The notes under the pieces: model-generated
What the model was told of the DNA's origin: nothing
Seen by the model: the letters and a program-made list of their open reading frames with translations, nothing else
The model's database searches: none
Program-made: the position numbers and the translations under genes
Shown: one piece after another, positions 10,539 through 24,338 of the stretch
How the letters are laid out: the number at the start of each line of letters is the position of its first letter
Numbering within the stretch: position 1 is the first letter of the stretch
Assembly: GCA_021731165.1 (NCBI GenBank)
Contig: JAKFXY010000007.1
Coordinates: forward strand, 1 to 32,278
Direction of reading: 5' to 3'
DNA: 32,278 nucleotides
From: Acidobacteriota bacterium
GTDB taxonomy: Bacteria; Acidobacteriota; Vicinamibacteria; Vicinamibacterales; UBA2999

Positions 10539-11360
10539 TCATAAACCAGGCAGGATAGCACGCGAGATATAGAGCGTTCGAACCGTCAGCTCGTCGTGAT
10601 GGAGTCCGGCGGCCTTGTCGAAGAGCCTCAGCATCGGCGGTAGCTCGACGTCGAACCTCCATTCATCCGCGCGGCCTCCCAGTGCGCGTACGCGCGCCGC
10701 GGTGGTGTCCCACCATGGAGCCACGCCTCTCGCAATCGGCTCAAGGACAAGCACGCGGGTGCCCTCGGCTGCCGCCGCGAAGAGTGCGGTCTCGACGCGC
10801 GCCCGTCCTTCAGCGGTCAGCTCATTGAGCAGGTATGCAGCCACGACGGCCGTGCCCTGTCGGAGCGTAGGCAGGCGAGTGGCGTCCCCCTGCTTGGCCC
10901 GGCCGTGCAATCCGAGCTGCCGGTAAGTCCATGTCGCTTCCCCGACCGTCCACGGATGCCGATCGATGCCGGTGATGGCAGGGGCGCCTCCCGCCGCGAG
11001 GGCCCATGCGGCGCCGGCGGCGCCCGTGCCGCATCCAATATCCAGAATCCGCGCCGGCGGCTCGTCGGCTGCGCCGAGCGCCTGCACCACGTGCGCCGTG
11101 GTCAGGAAGTGCAGCGGGGCATAGAACAGGGCGAAGGCCGCGCGTTTGCCGGCGCTGTCGAGCGTGGCGCCGCGGGCGACGGCGTCGCGGCGCTCGACGT
11201 ACGCGGAGGAAAGCGCACGCAGGGCGCGCGTCACCTCCGGAATCCGTAGGTCCGCCAGGTGCCGCGCTTCGAGCGCGGACAACCACTCGGCGAACTGGGG
11301 GAATTGGGAGGCTGGGTTGGACGTGTGGGGGGTCACTGGCGGGGCCAGCCCTGTGTGCAT
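10539..11360 (-). CDS. SAM-dependent methyltransferase, possibly Rsm22-like
   Basis: A 273-residue class I methyltransferase. Motif I (ILDIGCGTG) is at about residues 105-113, followed by an acidic residue at the end of the next strand (ITGIDRH) and a later VLVLEP strand. Upstream, a helical region contains an Arg- and Tyr-rich stretch (LSSAYVERR) and AAFALFYAPLHF, reminiscent of the N-terminal part of Rsm22-type proteins associated with the small ribosomal subunit. That resemblance is weak and was judged by eye. The substrate is unknown. ATG 11360 is used; an in-frame GTG at 11366 is the alternative. A TATACT box lies 16 nt upstream of the ATG. The gene leads the minus-strand operon containing kup and mscL. 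Confidence 0.8.
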   Translation of the reverse strand: MHTGLAPPVTPHTSNPASQFPQFAEWLSALEARHLADLRIPEVTRALRALSSAYVERRDAVARGATLDSAGKRAAFALFYAPLHFLTTAHVVQALGAADEPPARILDIGCGTGAAGAAWALAAGGAPAITGIDRHPWTVGEATWTYRQLGLHGRAKQGDATRLPTLRQGTAVVAAYLLNELTAEGRARVETALFAAAAEGTRVLVLEPIARGVAPWWDTTAARVRALGGRADEWRFDVELPPMLRLFDKAAGLHHDELTVRTLYISRAILPGL

Positions 11361-11376
11361 GGGCACCGGCGACAGG

Positions 11377-11382
11377 AGTATA
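11377..11382 (-). promoter_or_regulatory. Extended -10 box (TGT-TATACT) for the methyltransferase-kup-mscL operon
   Basis: On the minus strand TATACT is preceded by TGT, giving an extended -10. It lies 16 nt before ATG 11360 and 10 nt before GTG 11366. No clear -35 is seen. It is back to back with the plus-strand promoter at 11415. Confidence 0.5.
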
Positions 11383-11414
11383 ACAAGCGCGAAGCGTATT
11401 GATGGCAGGTTGGC

Positions 11415-11435
11415 TACAATGCAGATCAGGAGGAA
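11415..11435 (+). promoter_or_regulatory. -10 box (TACAAT) and strong Shine-Dalgarno for the PA2779-like gene
   Basis: TACAAT (11415-11420) is followed by AGGAGGAA (11428-11435), which sits 8 nt before ATG 11444. The near-perfect ribosome-binding site decides the start against the upstream in-frame ATG at 11399. It is the strongest Shine-Dalgarno seen in the window. Confidence 0.6.
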
Positions 11436-11443
11436 CGCTACGC

Positions 11444-11842
11444 ATGCGAACGCACACCGCTGTTCTGGCTCTGATGTTCTCGTTCACCTTGGTCTTCTTC
11501 GCGGCTGCCTCACGCGCTGATGCGCAGACGTCCCACGCGGCGACGCCGTCGGCTCTCGATGCCGCTCTTCAGGAGCACGCCGTCTCCACCAGCGCCGATC
11601 GGGAACGCGTCCTCCGGCTTCTCCAGCGGAATGACGTCACGGCCATCGCGGGCGCGGCCGGCCTGGATGTGAAGACGGCCGCAAGCGCCGTGGCCACGAT
11701 GAATGCCCAGGAGCTGAGCCGGATCGCGGCTCAGGCGCGGCAGGCCGAACAGGCGCTGGCCGGTGGCCAGACGGTCACGCTGAACGCCGTCTGGATCATC
11801 ATCGGGCTGCTGGTCATCATCCTGATCGTCGTCGCCTCCTAA
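11444..11842 (+). CDS. PA2779-like small membrane-anchored protein
   Basis: A 132-residue protein with a signal peptide (about residues 1-28, ending ADAQ), a helical middle and a single C-terminal transmembrane helix (about 112-131, WIIIGLLVIILIVV). The middle includes VLRLLQRNDVTAIAGAAGLD and VATMNAQELSRIAAQ, resembling the PA2779 family, in which a short repeat-like segment ends in a counting/degree motif before a C-terminal membrane anchor. PA2779-family genes are usually found directly before a PA2778-family C39-like cysteine peptidase, and that is the case here with a 2-bp gap. The function is unknown; the pairing suggests it is a substrate, partner or inhibitor of the peptidase. This is inference. 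Confidence 0.8.
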   Translation: MRTHTAVLALMFSFTLVFFAAASRADAQTSHAATPSALDAALQEHAVSTSADRERVLRLLQRNDVTAIAGAAGLDVKTAASAVATMNAQELSRIAAQARQAEQALAGGQTVTLNAVWIIIGLLVIILIVVAS

Positions 11843-11844
11843 CG

Positions 11845-13905
11845 TTGTCCCCGCTGCGCCGCTGCCTCTGCAGCGTGCTGCTTGCCGCCTGCGTCCTTGC
11901 GCCACCGGCGCGGGCGCAGGCGCTCGCCCTTCTCGACGTTCCGTATCTTTCGCAATCCGAAGCACTCTGTGGCGGCGCCGCCGCCGCCATGGTGCTGCGC
12001 TACTGGGGTGCCCAGGGACTGGACTCGGAGAGCTTCGCTTCCCTGGTCGATCGCAGCGCCGGCGGCATCAGCACGGCCGCACTGACCGCCGACGTGCGGC
12101 GGCGCGGCTGGAACGCGCTGGCCCTTGGCGGGAACGTCGAGCTCCTCCGCGCGCAACTCGATCGGGGCCGCCCCGTCATTGCCCTGGTCGAGGACCGGCC
12201 TGGCACCTTCCATTACATAGTCGTTGTCGGCTGGCACGAGCGCGGCGTCGTCTTCCACGACCCCGCGGCCGCGCCGTTCCGCGTGATGACGACGGCGGTG
12301 TTCGAGCGTCGGTGGGCGGCGAGCGATCGCTGGATGCTTGTCGTCACGCCTGGCAGCGTCACGTCGGACGGCGCCGCGCCCCCGAGCGCCGCCAGCGACG
12401 GGGCTACGAGTCGTGAAACCCCCTCGGCGGAACTGTTCCCCCGGGTGGACCCCGAGGGAGGACGTGAATCTGATCGTCGCCGTTCAGGTGGCGCGGCCGA
12501 GTGCGGGGCGCTTATCGCCGACGGCGTGCGCGCGGCGCAGGGCAATCAACTGGACGTTGCCGAGCGGACGCTCGCCATGGCGCTGGCGTGCCCGGGAACG
12601 GCGGCGATGCGGGAGTTGGCAGGTGTCCGGGTTCTGCAGCGCCGCTGGCCGGAGGCCTCCGATCTGGCCGCCGCGGCAGTGGAGCAGGATCCATCGGACG
12701 CGTACGCCTGGAAGCTGCTCGCCACGGCACGCTTCATCGGCGGACAGACGGACGCCGCGCTTGACGCCTGGAATCGTGGCGGTGAGCCGCGTCTTGATCT
12801 CATTCGCGTGGATGGGCTCGTGCGTACCCGGCAGCGGCCAGTCGAGCAGCTGCTGGGGCTGAAGAGGGGCGCGCTGCTGACCGCGGGGGCGCTCGCTCGC
12901 GCCCGGCGTCAGCTCGCGGAACTTCCCGCGTCGCGATCGACAAGCCTTGAGTACGCACCGCGGGCGTCAGGTCTTGCGGAGCTCAGTGCGGCCGTCGTCG
13001 AGCGGCCTCTCTTTCCGTCAGGACTCTTTACGCTCGTGACAGCCGGGGTGACGGCGGTGGCGAGTCGCGAAGTCAGCGTGTTGTTCGCTTCGCCCACCGG
13101 CGGCGGCGAACGCGTGGTGCTCGGCTGGCGCTTCTGGGAAGGACGCCCCAAGTACGCACTCGACCTGCGTGCGCCCGCACCTTGGGGCGGCGTCTGGGGG
13201 CTGGCTGCGTTCGCGGAGCGGCAGCCCTTCACGGATCCCGCGGAGCAGGTGGCACGACGCAAGTCGATGGAGCTGTCGATCTCACGGTGGGTGAGCGCGC
13301 GCGTCCGGTTGGAAGCGGCGGGCGGTATCGAGCGGCGGCGCGAGCGGGACACATTCGGAGCGCTCCGCGGGGGGGTTCGCTTCGCGTCCAGGGATGATCG
13401 CATCGACGCGGCCCTGGCCGTACAGTCGTGGTCCGGGAGTACGCGATTCGCCACGCTGCGGGCCACCGCGCGCGGGCGCACTTCGGCTGCACTCCTGGGA
13501 CCGGTGCTGCAGGTTCGGGGCACGTTCGAGGGCGTATCGATCGCGACGCCGCTCGATTTGTGGGCGGCAGGCGATGTTGGCCGTGCTCGACCGTCTCTGC
13601 TGCGCGCGCATCCGGTACTCGAGAGGGGACGGCTTCGCGTCGATCGCCTCGGCAGGGCAATCATCGGGGGCACGCTCGAAGGGCAATACTGGTGGCGGGT
13701 GGGGCCACTTCGCCTGGCGAGCGCGGCGTTCGTGGACCTTGCCCGGACGTCGCGCCGCACGAAAGGCGAGGCCATTGGTGACGTCGACGCTGGAGCGGGG
13801 ATCCGGCTATCAGCCCCGGGCGTGCCGGGAATGCTGAGGATTGATGTCGCGCGATCTCTGAGCGACACCGCGTCGGCGCTCTCGTTCGTGCTCGTGGTGG
13901 AGTAG
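11845..13905 (+). CDS. PA2778-like C39-type cysteine peptidase fused to TPR, POTRA-like segment and Omp85-like barrel
   Basis: A 686-residue exported protein. TTG at 11845, 2 bp after the previous stop, gives a clean signal peptide (about residues 1-25, ending ARAQA); the first ATG lies beyond the catalytic Cys and is impossible. Residues 28-170 form a papain-like C39 domain with Gln37, Cys42 (SEALCGGAAAAMV), His123 (TFHYIVVVGW) and Asp139 (FHDPAA). A variable linker (170-218) precedes TPR-like helices (about 222-312). Residues 318-388 look like a POTRA domain (LIRVDGLVRTRQRPVEQLLGL, then LTAGALARARRQLAELP). Residues 392-686 are strand-rich, with repeated aromatic-Gly-Arg strands ending in DVARSLSDTASALSFVLVV, like the last strands of BamA/TamA-type barrels. 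The peptidase part is well supported; the POTRA-barrel part is judged from pattern only. Likely located in the outer membrane with the peptidase in the periplasm. Confidence 0.8.
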   Translation: MSPLRRCLCSVLLAACVLAPPARAQALALLDVPYLSQSEALCGGAAAAMVLRYWGAQGLDSESFASLVDRSAGGISTAALTADVRRRGWNALALGGNVELLRAQLDRGRPVIALVEDRPGTFHYIVVVGWHERGVVFHDPAAAPFRVMTTAVFERRWAASDRWMLVVTPGSVTSDGAAPPSAASDGATSRETPSAELFPRVDPEGGRESDRRRSGGAAECGALIADGVRAAQGNQLDVAERTLAMALACPGTAAMRELAGVRVLQRRWPEASDLAAAAVEQDPSDAYAWKLLATARFIGGQTDAALDAWNRGGEPRLDLIRVDGLVRTRQRPVEQLLGLKRGALLTAGALARARRQLAELPASRSTSLEYAPRASGLAELSAAVVERPLFPSGLFTLVTAGVTAVASREVSVLFASPTGGGERVVLGWRFWEGRPKYALDLRAPAPWGGVWGLAAFAERQPFTDPAEQVARRKSMELSISRWVSARVRLEAAGGIERRRERDTFGALRGGVRFASRDDRIDAALAVQSWSGSTRFATLRATARGRTSAALLGPVLQVRGTFEGVSIATPLDLWAAGDVGRARPSLLRAHPVLERGRLRVDRLGRAIIGGTLEGQYWWRVGPLRLASAAFVDLARTSRRTKGEAIGDVDAGAGIRLSAPGVPGMLRIDVARSLSDTASALSFVLVVE

Positions 13906-13959
13906 ACTGCCGGCCTTGCGGCTCATTCTTTCGCACCGCCGGCATGCAGGGCAGATCGT

Positions 13960-14529
13960 ATGAAACCCGTCGATCGCGTCGGAGAGATCTGGAAGGAGCA
14001 CCTGGGGGTCACCCAGGCGCTCGTCGGGATCGCACCCGACGTCGCGAGGGCCGCGGAGCTGATAGCCGGGGCGTTCGACAGAGGCGGGCGGCTGTTCCTG
14101 GCCGGCAACGGTGGGTCGGCGGCCGACGCGCAACACATCGCCGCGGAGTTGACGGGGCGCTTCCTGCGGGATCGCCGGCCTTTGCCGGCCGTGGCGCTGC
14201 ACATGAATACGTCGGCCCTCACGGCCGTCGGCAACGACTTCGGGTTCGAGCAGGTGTTCGCGCGGGAGCTCTCGGCTCACGGCCGGGCCGGAGATGTGCT
14301 GGTCGCGCTCTCCACCAGCGGAGACAGCGCGAACATCCTGCGCGCGATCGACGTCGCGCGTGAACTCGGCATGCAGGTAATCGGCCTTACCGGGACGTCC
14401 GGCGGACGGATGCTCGCGGCCTGCGACCTGTGTCTTCGGGTACCGTCCGCGCACACACCCCGTATCCAGGAGATGCACATCTTGATCGGCCACACGCTGT
14501 GCGAGCTGATCGAAGAGCGGCTGTGCTGA
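13960..14529 (+). CDS. gmhA: D-sedoheptulose-7-phosphate isomerase (SIS domain)
   Basis: A 189-residue single SIS-domain protein of the normal GmhA length. The motif FLAGNGGSAADAQHIAAEL (about residues 46-64) is diagnostic of GmhA/DiaA-type sugar isomerases. A second phosphosugar-binding segment reads LVALSTSGDSANI, and the family Glu/His-bearing C-terminus is present (RIQEMHILIGHTLCELIE). GmhA converts sedoheptulose 7-phosphate to D-glycero-D-manno-heptose 7-phosphate, the first step to ADP-heptose for the LPS core or S-layer glycans. A DiaA-like replication role is the alternative but less likely. It stands 54 bp after the peptidase-barrel gene. The 54-bp gap has a weak TAGACT sequence at 13903 but no convincing promoter. 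A hairpin follows at 14551. Confidence 0.92.
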   Translation: MKPVDRVGEIWKEHLGVTQALVGIAPDVARAAELIAGAFDRGGRLFLAGNGGSAADAQHIAAELTGRFLRDRRPLPAVALHMNTSALTAVGNDFGFEQVFARELSAHGRAGDVLVALSTSGDSANILRAIDVARELGMQVIGLTGTSGGRMLAACDLCLRVPSAHTPRIQEMHILIGHTLCELIEERLC

Positions 14530-14550
14530 CCGGAGAACGCCACGGAGACA

Positions 14551-14575
14551 CGGAGCCAGTCAGGCTCCGGCTTTT
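14551..14575 (+). terminator. Intrinsic terminator after gmhA
   Basis: CGGAGCC (14551-14557), a 5-nt loop and CGGAGCC in inverted form (14563-14569) make a perfect 7-bp stem. It is followed by GCTTTT on the plus strand. The T-run is short, and it touches the stop of the converging minus-strand gene. Confidence 0.55.
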
Positions 14576-14802
14576 CAGGCGAGGCCGAGGTTCTTGTCGC
14601 GGGCGCGTTGATGCGCGGTGTAGGCGGCGATCACGTGGCAGATCCAGCCTAAGAGTCCGCCGGTGCCAATCCACATGCCCGGCGTGACGATCAGCCAGAA
14701 GATCCCCCGCAGAAAATCGCCGTTGTAGATCTGGCCCACGCCAGGAATCACCACGCTCAGGACCGCCGCGAGTCCCGGGTTGTGCCGCTCGGACGCTGGC
14801 AT
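14575..14802 (-). CDS. Small TM2-like membrane protein
   Basis: A 75-residue protein with two hydrophobic helices (about 11-27 and 32-55) linked by a short turn. The first helix carries the motif VVIPGVGQIYNGDFLRG, characteristic of TM2/DUF-type small proteins in which a P-G-x-G-x-x-Y sequence precedes the second helix. The cytoplasmic tail is basic (AHQRARDKNLG). Its role is unknown. It begins 4 bp after the stop of the upstream cupin-domain gene and is likely co-transcribed with it. Confidence 0.8.
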   Translation of the reverse strand: MPASERHNPGLAAVLSVVIPGVGQIYNGDFLRGIFWLIVTPGMWIGTGGLLGWICHVIAAYTAHQRARDKNLGLA

Positions 14803-14806
14803 CAGC

Positions 14807-20311
<5,505 letters not shown>

Positions 20312-20319
<8 letters not shown>

Positions 20320-22150
20320 CGGCGTCGTGTCGCTGGCGCGCTGGACGCTGTCCTTCGTGCACCCGTACCGGCGGCGGGTGGCGTTCATCTTCGTGCTCTC
20401 GATCGTGGAGATTGCGCTGGTCTCTCTCGCGCCGTGGCCGTTGAAGGTGGTGGTGGACAACGTGCTGGGCGGGCAGCCGCTGCCGCCGAGCATCGCGGCT
20501 CCGATCGAGCCGCTCACCGGGTCGAGTCCAGTGGCTTTGCTCTTCCTGATCGTCGCCGCGGGGCTCTTTCTGCAGCTCACGAACGAGCTGGTGAGGATGG
20601 TCCAGACGCAGGTGCAGGTGGACACCGGCCAGCGGATGGTCTACTCGCTGCGAGCGACGCTGCTCTCGCACATGCAGGCGCTGGCGCTGCGGCATCACGT
20701 CTCCTCCAGCACCGCCGACTCGGCCTACCGGCTGGAGACCGACGCCTACTGCGTTCACGATCTGGTCATGGACGGCCTGTTCCCGCTCGTCACCGCCGTG
20801 CTCACGCTGGGGGTGATGTTCGCCGTCCTGCTCCGCCTGGATGCGACGCTCGCGCTGCTGTCGCTCGTCGTGATTCCCTTCCTCTACGCCGCGCTCGGGT
20901 ACTACTCGCGGCGCATGGTGGACCGCGCGGAAGGCGTGAAGGAGCTGGAGTCGAAGCTGCTCGATCGCGTCTTCGAGATCCTCGGTTCGATCAAGGTGGT
21001 GAAGAGCTTCGCTCGCGAGCGGCACGAGCTCGATCGTTTCTCGAGAGCCGGTGACGACACGATGCGGGCCCGGCTCAGACTGACCTGGCAGGAGTCGGTA
21101 TTTTCGGTCGTCGTCACCGCGATCACGCTGGGCGGTACGGCGCTGGTGCTCGCGGTGGGCGGCGTCCACGTGCTGCGCGGAGAGTTGTCCGTCGGCTCGC
21201 TGCTCGTCGTGATCGCGTATCTGGCGGCCGTCTACAACCCGCTGTCGTCAATCGCTCACACGACGGGGTCTCTTCAGAACGCCCTGGCGAGCGCGCGGCG
21301 CGTGCGGGCCGTACTGGGATTGCCACGGGAGGGGCTCGATCGGGCGGACGCCGTGGATGCTGTGGCCCTCGCCGGTGACGTGCGGTTCGAGGACGTCGGC
21401 TTCGCGTACGACGAAGGGCGGCCGATTCTCGACGGCATCTCCTTCTCCGCGCGGCCGGGAGAAATGGTGGCGCTGGTGGGACTGACCGGCGCCGGAAAGA
21501 CGACGGTTGCGAGCCTGATTCCGCGATTCTACGAGCCGACGCGCGGGCGTATCACGATCGACGGCGTGGATGTCGCCCGGTACCGAATCGGGTCGCTCCG
21601 TGAGCAGGTGGCGCTGGTGCTGCAGGAGCCGACGCTTTTTGGCGGAACCATCGCCGACAACATTCGCTACGGCAGGCTGGATGCCACGGAGGCTGAGGTC
21701 GAGCACGCCGCGCGCGCCGCTCACGCCCATGATTTCATCGCGCGGCTGCCAAAGGGATATCAGACGACCGTCGCCGAGGCGGGTGGGAGCCTGTCGGGCG
21801 GTGAACGCCAGCGTCTCAGCATCGCGCGCGCGGTGCTGAAGAACGCGCCGATCCTGATCCTCGACGAGCCGACTTCGTCGCTCGATGCCCTCTCCGAGGA
21901 AGCGGTATTCGAGGCGCTACGGCGGCTGCGCGTGGGACGGACCACGATTGTCATCGCGCACCGGCTCTCCACGATCCGTGATGCCGACCGTATCCTCGTC
22001 TTGCACGACGGCCGCATCCTGGCCCAGGGAACGCACGGCGAGCTGCTGGCGGAGAACGAGCTGTACCGTCGCATGTGCGCGCGTCTTTCAGTGGGCAGGT
22101 CACTGGACGAGCCGGAGACCGTGGACGAGTTGATCCGGGCGATCGGATGA
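20312..22150 (+). CDS. ABC exporter, fused permease and ATPase (MsbA/NdvA type)
   Basis: A 612-residue half-transporter. Residues 20-330 form an ABC type-1 transmembrane domain of six helices, and residues 345-590 the nucleotide-binding domain with Walker A GLTGAGKTT (390-398), signature LSGGE (494-498), Walker B ILILDE (514-519) and H-loop IAHRLST. The layout matches homodimeric exporters of lipids or glycans such as MsbA or the cyclic-glucan exporter NdvA/ChvA. ATG 20312 lies 8 bp inside the upstream gene; the open frame runs further upstream but only as a shadow of that gene. Sitting immediately after a glycan synthase, it probably exports the product. The next gene starts within its stop (ATGA). 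Confidence 0.93.
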
Positions 22151-23268
22151 AGATCCTGTTCGCCGGCATCATCGCCCGCTATCCGTTTGGCGGCGTGACT
22201 TGGTGTTCGCTCATGTATCTCGTCGGGCTGCGCGCGCTCGGTCACGACGTCTTCTACATCGAGGACACCGGTGAGTGCATCTTCGATCCCGAGCAGAACA
22301 GCCGCTCGGAGGATCCGTCGTACGGCACCCGCTACATCCATCAGGCGCTCGAGCCGTTCGGCCTCGGAGATCGCTGGAGCTTCGTGAACTACGACGGCAC
22401 GTACCACGGGGCCTCCCGGGAGCGCGTGCGGGCCTTCTGCGCCGACGCCGATCTCTTCGTCAACCTGTCCGGAGGATCCTGGTTCTGGCGCGACGAGTAC
22501 GCGCGGATCCCGCGCAAGGTATTCGTTGATTCCGATCCGGTGTTCACGCAGCTCGCCATCGCCAAGGGCGAGGGGTGGTACGTGGACTTCTTTCGCCGCT
22601 TCGACCACCTCTTCACCTTTGGCGCGAACATCGGCACGCCCGTGTCGCCCGTGCCGGTCGGCGGTCTCACCTGGCACAAGACCTGGCAGCCGGTGGTCAC
22701 CGACCTCTGGCGTGCCCCGACGTCCGCGTCTGGGGCACCCTTTACCACGGTGATGACGTGGAGGATCGAGAGCTTCGCCGACGTGGACGGCAACAAGGAC
22801 CGCGAGTTCGCGCGTATTCTGGACCTGCCCTCGCGGGCGCCGCAGCGGTTCGAGTTGGCGGTGAACGGACCGCGCGAGCTGCTACGCGAGCACGGATGGA
22901 CGACGGTTGACGCGATGGGCGTGTCGCGAACGCCGTGGGACTACCGCGATTTCATCCACCGGTCGAAGGCGGAGTTCGCCGTGGCGAAGCATGCATACGT
23001 GGCGAACTCGTCGGGCTGGTTCAGTGACCGCACCGAGTGTTATCTCGCGGCCGGACGCCCGGCGCTCGTGCAGGACACCGGCTGGAGCGCCCATCTACCC
23101 GCCGGCGCCGGGCTGCTGGCGTTTTCAACCGTCGAGGAAGCGCTCGAGGGCCTCCGGCAGATCGACGGGGACTACGAGCTCCACGCACGCCTCGCGCGCG
23201 AGATCGCGTGCGAGCACTTCGACGCGTCGCGGGTGCTCCCGCGCCTGCTCGATATCGCCGCTCCATGA
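22147..23268 (+). CDS. GT-B fold glycosyltransferase-like protein (CgeB/GT1-like)
   Basis: A 373-residue protein whose start, ATG 22147, overlaps the ABC-transporter stop (ATGA). The N-terminal half opens with the nucleotide-sugar-type beta-alpha start KILFAGIIARYPFGGVTW and includes FVNLSGGSWFWRDEY and RKVFVDSDPVFTQL. The C-terminal half carries the typical GT-B donor end: AVAKHAYVANSSGWFSDRTECYLAAGRPALV and an Asp-rich loop DTGWSAHLP, followed by a helix with DASRVLPRLL. This resembles CgeB-like and glycosyl-transferase group-1 domains, but the usual E-x7-E is replaced by ECYLAAGRP. No signal or membrane helix is seen, so it is probably cytoplasmic. The substrate is unknown. Confidence 0.8.
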   Translation: MKILFAGIIARYPFGGVTWCSLMYLVGLRALGHDVFYIEDTGECIFDPEQNSRSEDPSYGTRYIHQALEPFGLGDRWSFVNYDGTYHGASRERVRAFCADADLFVNLSGGSWFWRDEYARIPRKVFVDSDPVFTQLAIAKGEGWYVDFFRRFDHLFTFGANIGTPVSPVPVGGLTWHKTWQPVVTDLWRAPTSASGAPFTTVMTWRIESFADVDGNKDREFARILDLPSRAPQRFELAVNGPRELLREHGWTTVDAMGVSRTPWDYRDFIHRSKAEFAVAKHAYVANSSGWFSDRTECYLAAGRPALVQDTGWSAHLPAGAGLLAFSTVEEALEGLRQIDGDYELHARLAREIACEHFDASRVLPRLLDIAAP

Positions 23269-24338
23269 GAACTCCTTCCAGGGCCCCGGCCCTGACTTCG
23301 GCCTCGCCTCGTGTCCCGAGCCCACTCCGCATCGCGCAGGTTGGCCCGGTCGCCACGTCGATTCCTCCGCGCGGTTCCAGCTCTGTCGAGCTGCTGACGT
23401 CGCTGCTCACCGAAGGGCTCGTCTCGCGTGGGCACGAGGTGACGCTCTTCGCCACCGGTACCTCCAGGACGTCGGCTGCGCTGCACGCCACCTTCGCGAG
23501 GGGCTACGCCGAGGACGCGGAGCTATGGCCCTGGGATCTCTGCGAGATGCTGAACCTGGCCGCGGCGGTCGAGCGGGCCGCGGAGTTCGACGTGATTCAC
23601 TACCAGGCCATGTATTACCCGATGTCGATTGCCTTCACGAGGCTCTCGCCGACGCCGCTGGTGCAGACGCTGCACCACGCGCCTGGCCGGAGCGAGGTGG
23701 AGCTGTGGTCGCGCTACCCGGAGGCGCCCTTCGTGGCAATCTCACGAGAGCAGGCCACCCAGCTCTCAGGGCTCAACATCGTCGGTACGGTGCATCACGG
23801 CATCGACATCGGAGCCTTCGCGTTCCGGCGCGAGCCAGACGACTACCTGATGTTCCTCGGGCGATTCACCGAGGGCAAGGGGGTGCTCGACGCGATCGAA
23901 ATTGCCGGGCGCGCCGGCATGCGCCTGATCCTGGCGGCTCCAGAAAATGAGTACTACCGAGCGGTCGTGGCGCCTTGCGTGGACGGAAGCCGCGTCGTCT
24001 ACGTCGGCGAGGTTGACGCCACGGCGAAGGTGGCGCTCCTCGGTGGGGCCCGCGCGCTCATCTATCCGGTGAGGTCCGCCGAACCGTTCGGGCTTGTACT
24101 GGCCGAGGCGATGGCCTGCGGCACCCCCGTCGCGGCGTTCAACCGCGGCGCCGTTGGCGAGCTGGTGGACGAGGGGATCACCGGCATGGTGTTCGAGTCG
24201 CTGGATGCGCTGGTGGCAGGGTTGCCGAAGGTCCTGGCGCTGGATCGGTCCCTGGTTCGGACGCGCGCGGCCGAGCGGTTCACGATCGATCGCATGGTGG
24301 ATGCGTACGTGGACGTGTACAGGACGTTGTTGCAATGA
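23265..24338 (+). CDS. Glycosyltransferase family 4 (GT-B)
   Basis: A 357-residue GT4-type transferase. The N-terminal donor-free half shows the glycine-rich SSVELLTSLLTEGLVSRGHEV stretch (residues 40-60) typical of the first GT4 helix, then DVIHYQAMYY and the HHGIDIGAF region. The C-terminal half shows YLMFLGRFTEGKGVLDAIEIA and the canonical E-x7-E: EPFGLVLAEAMACGTPV. It would move a sugar from a nucleotide donor to an oligosaccharide or lipid acceptor at the inner face of the membrane. ATG 23265 overlaps the previous stop (ATGA), and its own stop overlaps the next start in the same way. Confidence 0.92.
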   Translation: MRTPSRAPALTSASPRVPSPLRIAQVGPVATSIPPRGSSSVELLTSLLTEGLVSRGHEVTLFATGTSRTSAALHATFARGYAEDAELWPWDLCEMLNLAAAVERAAEFDVIHYQAMYYPMSIAFTRLSPTPLVQTLHHAPGRSEVELWSRYPEAPFVAISREQATQLSGLNIVGTVHHGIDIGAFAFRREPDDYLMFLGRFTEGKGVLDAIEIAGRAGMRLILAAPENEYYRAVVAPCVDGSRVVYVGEVDATAKVALLGGARALIYPVRSAEPFGLVLAEAMACGTPVAAFNRGAVGELVDEGITGMVFESLDALVAGLPKVLALDRSLVRTRAAERFTIDRMVDAYVDVYRTLLQ

